Positions 59,016 through 64,000 of a stretch of DNA of 64,000 nt are shown here, one piece after another. The translations under genes and the position numbers were made by a program. This DNA is from Yamagishiella unicocca (taxonomy: Eukaryota > Chlorophyta > Chlorophyceae > Chlamydomonadales > Volvocaceae), in NCBI GenBank assembly GCA_003116995.1, contig BDSL01000013.1, forward strand, positions 868,001 through 932,000. Direction: 5' to 3'. Under the pieces are notes generated by a model. That model had not been told where the DNA came from and searched no databases. It saw only the letters and a program-made list of their open reading frames with translations. Positions within the stretch are counted from its first letter, which is position 1; every line of letters begins with the position of its first letter.

Positions 59016-59358
59016 GGGGCGCCGTGGTGGACAACCTGGCCACCTCGGGGTTCGTTGAGAGCCATGTGCTCGTAGCAATACCGATTGACGCCGCACCTTT
59101 GACAACATCACTTTTGCCGCCAATGAGAGCGACATGTACACTTACACGCTCACCACACAGCACCTGGATGACATACGCTTCTGGGTGACTGACGACACGG
59201 GCCGCGCACTAGAGCTGCAGTACGATTGGTGCCTGACGCTGCGCATCACCTATACTGAGGGAGACGATGTGATGGACACCCTCAGCGGCAGCGTGGCGTG
59301 CATACGAGATGACATCAGGCTGATGGTGCTCAGTGACCCCAAAACATCTCGCACCTAG
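59016..59358 (+). pseudogene. Penton-like minor capsid protein, C-terminal piece
   Basis: Frame 1 gives VVDNLATSGFVESHVLVAIP to about 59090; a frameshift leads to FDNITFAANESDMYTYTLTT, then LDDIRFWVTDDTGRALELQY and LRITYTEGDD to the stop at 59356. The RFWVTDDTGR segment is the best hallmark of PLV/virophage minor capsid proteins. It lacks its N-terminus, which matches in type the piece at 56795. About 2 kb of minus-strand element DNA lies between the two pieces. Confidence 0.5.
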
Positions 59359-59368
59359 ACAAAACAAA

Positions 59369-59805
59369 CCATGCATGCAGGCTGGCTATCTTCCCCTCGG
59401 CCAGGTTGAAAGGGCACGCAACCTGCTCAGTCCAGGGCGCATTTATGTTGTTTGGCGGGGGGCAACCTGGGCGTCGTCCCGGAGCTATAATGTTGTTTGG
59501 CATGGGGCCAACCTTGGCGTCGTACAGCAAAACCCATGCCGGGCGCGTGTCGCATCGTTAATTCCTCTAAAATCCCGCAGCAAGGCAGCGCCGCGCTTCA
59601 ACTTTGCTGCTGTACAGAGGTCGAATAGGCAACCTTGCAGGCTCAACGATGCACTTATGTTGTCAAGGGGGGGCAACCTACGCTCCAAATTCCTCCCAAC
59701 TTGTGCGAAACCCGCGCAACCTGAGACCATGTCAGGTTGGCCAGAAATCGGAATCTTTCAATTATGTTGGCCGAGAAGCCGAAGATAGCCAGCCTGCATG
59801 CATGG
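59369..59805. mobile_element. 437-bp MITE with 25-bp perfect terminal inverted repeats
   Basis: Left end CCATGCATGCAGGCTGGCTA then TCTTC; the right end (59781-59805) is its exact reverse complement. Weaker pairing continues inward (CTCGGCC / GGCCGAG). There is no coding capacity. Internal copies of TATGTTGT(T/C) with GGGGGGCAACCT are noted. No convincing target duplication is seen. It lies between the penton-like fragment and the next gene, whose ATG (59802) falls inside its right end. Confidence 0.75.
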
Positions 59806-60137
59806 GACTCGGCGCGCTGCTTGGCAAGGCACGCTCCCTCGCAGGACGCGCAATTGGTGGCGTCGGTGGCGCCATTCGCAAGGTGGCTGACTTTGCAGCA
59901 CCAGCCGTGCGCAAGGTGGCGCAGTTTGCCCGCCCTGTCGCAAACGCCGTGAGCGGCATCGCCCTCGCCGCAGGCCAGCCAGAGATCGCCCTCTTGGCCA
60001 AGGGGGTCAGCAAGGCGGCGGACTGGGTGTCTGGCGCAGCACCCAAGGTCACTGATGCGCTAGGAAAGGCCAGTGCCATTGGCGCGCGCATGCAGGGCGC
60101 GGGCAGCGCGCTCATGGGTGCGTCTGGCTGGGGCTAA
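59802..60137 (+). CDS. Small hydrophobic/basic virion-like protein
   Basis: 111 aa, starting MGLGALLGKARSLAGRAIGG, with AAPAVRKVAQFARPVANAV, a central ALAAGQPEIALLAKGVSK and Gly/Ala-rich C-terminus. Regularly spaced Lys/Arg on Ala/Val/Gly helices resemble adenovirus pVI/pX-like or PLV minor virion proteins that contact membrane or DNA (inference from composition only). The ATG lies in the MITE terminus, so the original leader was displaced; an earlier in-frame start exists inside the MITE but is not credible. Frame intact. Confidence 0.5.
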   Translation: MGLGALLGKARSLAGRAIGGVGGAIRKVADFAAPAVRKVAQFARPVANAVSGIALAAGQPEIALLAKGVSKAADWVSGAAPKVTDALGKASAIGARMQGAGSALMGASGWG

Positions 60138-60158
60138 GGCCCAAATATTTTCTGGGCC
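60138..60158 (+). promoter_or_regulatory. AT-centred hairpin between element genes
   Basis: GGCCCA, then AATATTTTC, then TGGGCC, placed right after the stop at 60137 and 18 bp before the next ATG. It could be a promoter TATA-like core or an mRNA-end signal for compact viral genes. Confidence 0.35.
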
Positions 60159-60175
60159 AAGGCTAGGAAGCATAC

Positions 60176-60376
60176 ATGACACGCTACGACTTTCCCCTCC
60201 CTAAGCGCCGCTACACCAAGGGCAGGTACTATGTCCTCAGCGACGGCATACGCTACAAGTGTATGCAGGCCTCGCCGCAAATGCTTATCTTGCCAGGTGG
60301 CTACATTGAGCGCTACTGGACCTTTGGGTTCGTGGGGGGCGGTCGGCAGTGTGGCTTTGATTCTTTTGAGCGCTGA
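60176..60376 (+). CDS. 66-aa element protein, unrecognised
   Basis: MTRYDFPLPKRRYTKGRYYV then LSDGIRYKCMQASPQMLILP and GGYIERYWTFGFVGGGRQCG. Tyr/Arg-rich, compact and probably structured. It sits 38 bp behind the virion-like gene in the same direction, spacing typical of the element. No family known to me. Confidence 0.5.
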   Translation: MTRYDFPLPKRRYTKGRYYVLSDGIRYKCMQASPQMLILPGGYIERYWTFGFVGGGRQCGFDSFER

Positions 60377-60635
60377 AGGTTAAAGGTGAACTTGGAGGAG
60401 GATGCGTCCTGACGCCCTCCGCACTGTGTGTCGCAGCGTGCTCATAGCACTCGAGGTGGCGCGGCTGGCGCGCTGGGCTCTACGCTGGGGGATGCGCGGC
60501 GGGCAGGAGTGAGTTTCGGGCGAGTTTCGGTGGGCTTTGGGGCGAGTTTTGGCCAAGTTTCACCCCCCTTTCGCATGCAGTGCCTCATAAGGCGCCGGGC
60601 GCCGCGGCGCGGGCCCATACTTCTTTTTGCACACC

Positions 60636-60920
60636 ATGTCTACCAAGAAGAAGACACCGATTAAGAATGAGCGCATTGCTGCGGAGATTGAGGAGCTGTT
60701 CGACAGGGTGCGCGCACAGGACCGGGAGCTCGTCAACGCACTTCACAACATGGCGCGCAAGACGATGGTGGTGTCATCTGCTAAGGCGGACAGCCCCAGT
60801 GTGCAGAACGTGGCGGAGCGCCTGGCTCAGGCAAAAATAGAGGAGGAGCCCCAGTTGGTTAGCTCAGCGAACTCGAAGGCGAGCCCGCACCTGCCGCTGC
60901 CCCCGGAGGGCGCGCTGTGA
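60636..60920 (+). CDS. 94-aa coiled-coil-like element protein
   Basis: Start chosen at ATG 60636 (MSTKKKTPIKNERIAAEIEE). Residues 9-40 have a heptad-like pattern (IAAEIEELFDRVRAQDRELV), then a Ser/Ala-rich tail. The final codons and stop overlap the 9-bp duplication made by the Mutator-like insertion at 60919-60927, so the element landed exactly at the gene's end and left the reading frame intact. Function unknown. Confidence 0.5.
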   Translation: MSTKKKTPIKNERIAAEIEELFDRVRAQDRELVNALHNMARKTMVVSSAKADSPSVQNVAERLAQAKIEEEPQLVSSANSKASPHLPLPPEGAL

Positions 60921-60927
60921 CTGACGT

Positions 60928-61119
60928 GGATCAGGCACGCTGCGGGCAAGTTGCCCGTGACGTACTTGGACGATGTGTGAGATTTTTTCGTAATTTTACT
61001 TTCTCAATCCTTTGTTTCTTTCTTTTCTAAAAGAACCCAAATGGAGCTTGCAACGAGCTAAGAATCCTACTGCAAAGAGCGCCGCATTTCATGACAGGTT
61101 GCGAAGTAGCGGCGGGAAG
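60928..61119 (+). repeat. Left terminal inverted repeat of the MULE
   Basis: Begins GG(ATC)AGGCACGCTG and runs to ..GTAGCGGCGGGAAG. It contains AAGTTGCCCGTGACGTACTT, itself partly palindromic (GGGCAAGTTGCCC). Confidence 0.88.
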
Positions 61120-61396
61120 CGGTATGAAGGCACTGCTAAGAGTCCTGAGATATGTGAATAAAAGATGCAATTTGTATGACCGAATATGTTTTGCAAGGTT
61201 ACGAAACGCACCAGCCGCGAGGTCATGCTTGCATCGTTCGTGCATTATTGCGCCGACTCATTGCGTACGCCAGATTCGCAGCGTGTAATGAATAGATGGC
61301 GTGGATCTGCACCCTGTAAGTTATTGTCGGAAGAAAATGTTACAGCTCCTATCCCCGTTCTCCGCGACCCTTGGAGCACACGCGGACACGCGGAAC

Positions 61397-61665
61397 GTTG
61401 GAGGGCAGTCGGACAGGCACCCTCGAAGTGCGCGAGCCCATATCTCCCCAACCCCAACGAATCTCGCAAAGAAGCGCACACCACCATTCTCAAAAGGTTG
61501 CAATTCTGATTAATGTGTCCTCAACTCAAATCAGCCGGCCGGACCCCTCTCGTCGGATGGGCCCGGGTTGGAGGGCCGCCGGAAAGGTACCCTCGAAATG
61601 CGCGAGCCCGTATCCCCCCATCCCAACGAATTTCGCAAAAACGCGCACACCGCCGTTTTCATATT
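61397..61665 (+). repeat. Degenerate 170-bp tandem repeat inside the MULE
   Basis: Two units begin GTTGGAGGGC (61397, 61567) and share ACCCTCGAA(G/A)TGCGCGAGCCC, TATC.CCCC.A and CCAACGAAT.TCGCAAA. The rest of each unit has drifted. Confidence 0.65.
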
Positions 61666-61740
61666 GTTTTCACATCGGCTAAAGGGCTGTTTACCGTTGT
61701 TTTTCTCCTTTCATTTTAGCTTCACCAAAGGGGGCCCCCC

Positions 61741-62280
61741 ATGATCTCGCCCGTTGGCGGCTGTCACCAGGACAGCAGTGGATGTGTAGGGCGATCACCT
61801 GCACGCCGCTGGTCAGATGGGAGCGGGATTCTGGTGTCGACTCGAGGCACAAGCAGCCATCCGCCACTGAGGCGCCCTGTTGTGCCATTACCGCTGCAGT
61901 GGATGTGGATGCTTTTGTCCCCCTGTCTGCTACTGCTTCTCCCGGTCAGCGATAGCACCGTTAATGGAAGTGGGCGCGGGGGCTTGGGTGCCGGCGCCTC
62001 CAGTGACTTCAATAGCCATGGCAGCAACAGTCGTCGGGGTGCACAAAGGAAATCCGCGAACCATGGCGGCGGCGGCAGCAGCAGAGGTGCAGATCGCAAC
62101 AGTGTTGAGGTTCAGGGAGATGCCCGCGATCTTGGCGGTGGCGGCGGTGGCGGCAGCAGCAGCGGCAGCGGCAAAGCGATGAAAGCATTCACGACAGAGG
62201 CCGCGCCTGTGGCCAATGTGGTCTCTCTCGCTCGGTCACGGGCCGCTGAACGAGATAGAGCTGCTACTGCTGCTGCGTGA
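61741..62280 (+). CDS. Low-complexity ORF inside the MULE, doubtful
   Basis: 179 codons from ATG 61741. It contains a hydrophobic stretch (PLPLQWMWMLLSPCLLLLLP), then Gly/Ser-rich text (DLGGGGGGGSSSGSG). No transposase motif. It could be a captured host fragment, or chance in GC-rich DNA. Confidence 0.2.
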   Translation: MISPVGGCHQDSSGCVGRSPARRWSDGSGILVSTRGTSSHPPLRRPVVPLPLQWMWMLLSPCLLLLLPVSDSTVNGSGRGGLGAGASSDFNSHGSNSRRGAQRKSANHGGGGSSRGADRNSVEVQGDARDLGGGGGGGSSSGSGKAMKAFTTEAAPVANVVSLARSRAAERDRAATAAA

Positions 62281-62673
62281 ACAGACACTGTGAATGCCTG
62301 GAAACAACGACAGCTGCACCACGGTTGGCTGGAGCCATTAATGACAACTGTACTGAACTCTGGCTTTGGCCGCCGACGGTTTCAGGACATGGCCGCCCTC
62401 AGAGGATTTTGCAGCCTGCTCCACCACACGGCCGACGCACGTGAGGCTTCAGAAGCAGAAATCCACCGTTGGGCGGAGGTAATTAACCACGTGGCTGTTG
62501 GCCGGGTCTAAGAAGGCTTTTGCGCTAGCATTCAGTCGGCGACTATACTTGCACACGGTACGTCACGGACGCCAGACATGCACGCTTTACTACGCCTTTC
62601 ATAACCAGTCACCTCCGGACTTTTTATGAATTTTACTTCAATAAATAGTTACAACAACATCCAAGGAACCAGC

Positions 62674-62865
62674 CTTCCCGCCGCTACTTCGCAACCTGTC
62701 ATGAAATGCGGCGCTCTTTGCATTAGGATTCTTAGCTCGTTGCAAGCTCTATTTGGGTCTTTTTAGAAAAGGAAGAAACAAAGGATTGAGAAATGAAAAT
62801 TACGAAATTATCTCACACATCGTCCAAGTACGTCACGGGCAACTTGCCCCCAGCGTGCCTCTACC
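62674..62865 (-). repeat. Right terminal inverted repeat of the MULE
   Basis: Reverse complement of 60928-61119 with about a dozen mismatches, ending ..CAGCGTGCCTCTACC before the second GACTGACGT. Confidence 0.88.
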
Positions 62866-62874
62866 GACTGACGT

Positions 62875-63239
62875 GAGCGGTGTCAAGTGCGGCCGCGTGG
62901 GGCTAACATCCCCGCGAATCTATTTTTACAACTAACTCATAACGCAACAACTATTCGAAATGTAGACAATGAAGCGCGGGGCATGAGGAGCGCGGGGCAT
63001 GAGGAGCGCGTGGAGGCGTCAAGGCGCAGGGGGGCGCAGGCTGTCGGCGTTTAAACACGAGGCTGCCAGGGCCAGGCCAATTCTGTTTTGTTTAGCAACC
63101 ATTGTCAGGGTTCGTGCCCCGAAAGTCTTGGATCGCGACCTTTATTTTGAAATGCCTGGGGTCTTTGATGGTTGCGTCACCCTTTGATTGACGGCATACA
63201 GCAGCTCCTCCACGCAAATTCAAGGTATCACTTATTACA
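62875..63239 (+). other. Spacer with a short tandem repeat
   Basis: GAGCGCGGGGCATGAG repeats about 2.5 times at 62972-63010. An open frame 62999-63187 is not recognised. The last 40 bp before ATG 63240 is AT-richer and may be the promoter of the next pair of ORFs. Confidence 0.4.
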
Positions 63240-63473
63240 ATGGATACTGCAGCGCAAGATCAGGACCACGCAGAGGAGTTCAAGAAGCTGACGACGAGCC
63301 AGCAGCAACAGCTGCTTAAAACGCTGCGTGTTGACTTCAACCTCATCTCTAGAGCATTAGACGGGGAGAAGAAAGACGTGGACGACCCGGATAAGCCGCT
63401 AATTGAGGACTTGACTTTGGCGCTCGCGCATTATCGCGCAAGGATCGCTGCTCTTGAGCAGCTTCTCTCCTGA
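63240..63473 (+). CDS. 77-aa element protein, unrecognised
   Basis: MDTAAQDQDHAEEFKKLTTS, then LLKTLRVDFNLISRALDGEK and LIEDLTLALAHYRARIAALE; strongly helical, acidic, probably a small coiled coil. Its TGA overlaps the next ATG (TGATG), implying coupled translation, a compact-genome trait. Confidence 0.5.
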   Translation: MDTAAQDQDHAEEFKKLTTSQQQQLLKTLRVDFNLISRALDGEKKDVDDPDKPLIEDLTLALAHYRARIAALEQLLS

Positions 63474-63868
63474 TGGCCCCATTCCAGATGAGTGCTGAGG
63501 CATGCCAGACATCCCATGACCTTGACGAGGCGGCTTGGGGAGACGCGCGCGACTGCATGGAGGCCTATGCGAACGCCACCGCGGAGGAGCTGATGATGAT
63601 GCCGGATGCGCTACATTTTGGCAACTGGACGCGCGCGGTTGTGCGGGGCCGTGCCGTGATGATTGTGCCCCTGCACCAGTCCGGACGCCGCCGAAAGGTG
63701 GGAGCCATCGCCTTCGGGACTGCTACCGGCTTGAGCAGTATGAGCTCTGGGCATGTGCGCCAGCACCCGCCCAACCCCGCGTCGATGCACGTGACGACCT
63801 GCCGCACATGCCCAGAGCGGCAGGTCGTCTCGCGCATCGACGCGGGGTTGGGCGGGTGCTGGCAGTAA
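63473..63868 (+). CDS. 131-aa element protein ending in a palindrome-derived tail
   Basis: Starts MAPFQMSAEACQTSHDLDEA in the overlap with the upstream ORF. The middle reads MPDALHFGNWTRAVVRGRAV, VPLHQSGRRRKVGAIAFGTA. The last ~40 codons are encoded by the compound palindrome at 63744-63863, and both strands there read like TCRxCPERQVVSRIDAG, so the C-terminus may be newly made by a local inversion. Function unknown. Confidence 0.45.
   Translation: MAPFQMSAEACQTSHDLDEAAWGDARDCMEAYANATAEELMMMPDALHFGNWTRAVVRGRAVMIVPLHQSGRRRKVGAIAFGTATGLSSMSSGHVRQHPPNPASMHVTTCRTCPERQVVSRIDAGLGGCWQ
63744..63863. repeat. Compound palindrome: 44-bp arms and a re-inverted loop
   Basis: Arms 63759-63802 and 63820-63863 are inverted copies with about two mismatches (30 bp and 9 bp perfect blocks). 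The 17-nt loop (63803-63819) contains the inverse of 63744-63759 (GCTCTGGGCATGTGCG). The block order is A-B-C-A'-C'-B'. It lies within an open frame without breaking it. Confidence 0.85.
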
Positions 63869-64000
63869 GGGCGAGGGCAGGCGGGCGGTGAGCTGCTGCG
63901 TGTGGGTTCTGAGCTGCCCGCGGGCGCGCTGGCAGCGCTGAGCCCATGAGCATGTCGCAGTATTGTGCTCTTTTCTCTGTAACGGAATGTCGCCGAGTTT

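Larger units (their letters stand above)
60928..62865. mobile_element. Mutator-like (MULE) non-autonomous transposon, 1,938 bp
   Basis: Terminal inverted repeats of 192 bp (60928-61119 and 62674-62865), about 93 percent identical by eye, outer bases GG...CC. Flanking direct repeat GACTGACGT is perfect on both sides (60919-60927, 62866-62874). Long inverted repeats with a 9-bp target duplication are the classic Mutator signature. No transposase is seen inside, so it needs a helper. The interior has a degenerate 170-bp tandem repeat and one low-complexity ORF. It interrupts the virus-like element, so it is younger. Confidence 0.88.
56629..64000. mobile_element. Decayed Polinton-like virus (PLV) element, right end outside window
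   Basis: The proposal rests on linked features. A minus-strand gene with double-jelly-roll MCP-like text (57789-58688) and a penton-like protein in two pieces (56795 and 59016-59358) are present. A small hydrophobic/basic virion-like protein (59802-60137) and several compact ORFs, one pair overlapping as TGATG (63473), follow. These frames are short, intron-free and closely spaced, unlike the host genes beside them. MCP and penton are frameshifted, truncated or split, so the element is dead. Two transposons are nested inside (59369-59805, 60928-62865). No ATPase, protease or polymerase is seen in the window; those could lie to the right. An alternative is another virophage- or Polinton-class element. 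Confidence 0.6.

Noticed and set aside
60928..62865. PLV terminal repeats rather than a transposon
   Set aside because: The inverted repeats face each other across only 1.9 kb and are bracketed by a perfect 9-bp duplication, which fits a MULE insertion and not virus ends.

Overview
The window looks like nuclear DNA of a green alga of the Chlamydomonadales (volvocine type). It is GC-rich with AT-rich islands. Genes are split by many short introns with GTGAGT/GTGCGT donors and NCAG acceptors, and proteins carry long Ala/Gly/Gln/Pro runs. Both conserved multi-exon families are plant-like: a UPL1/2-type HECT ubiquitin ligase and a four-ACT-domain ACR protein. The species cannot be fixed from sequence alone.

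Layout. 1-20 kb is a repeat-rich, gene-poor tract. It holds a decayed kinase-like gene (about 1.3-2.0 kb), a dispersed GGTTACA-type repeat family, several minisatellites, a broken minus-strand retrotransposon gag (6-7 kb), a 374-bp perfect tandem duplication, an 8-bp satellite of nearly 1 kb, and one unrecognised spliced gene with a duplicated intron-exon module (10.4-12.1 kb). 20.3-25.6 kb (minus) is an 8-exon protein kinase of about 995 aa with a 659-residue insertion in its activation segment and a C-terminal CaaX box. 25.9-29.3 kb (plus) is a 4-exon ACR-type ACT-repeat protein (about 748 aa), divergent from the kinase across 272 bp. 30.4-56.0 kb (minus) is one gene of about 37 exons for a HECT E3 ligase of about 5,300 aa; almost every intron phase checks by hand.

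56.6-64 kb is a decayed virus-like element, best read as a Polinton-like virus (PLV) integrated just upstream of the ligase gene. It has a frameshifted and 5'-truncated double-jelly-roll-like major capsid gene, a penton-like gene split in two, a small basic/hydrophobic virion-like protein and several compact ORFs. Two younger transposons sit inside it: a 437-bp MITE with 25-bp perfect inverted repeats, and a 1,938-bp Mutator-like element with 192-bp inverted repeats and a perfect 9-bp target duplication. A compound palindrome lies near the right end.

The kinase, the ACR protein and the ligase are conserved host regulators with no evident shared pathway. The right end records a layered history: virus integration, rearrangement and frameshifts, then transposon nesting.
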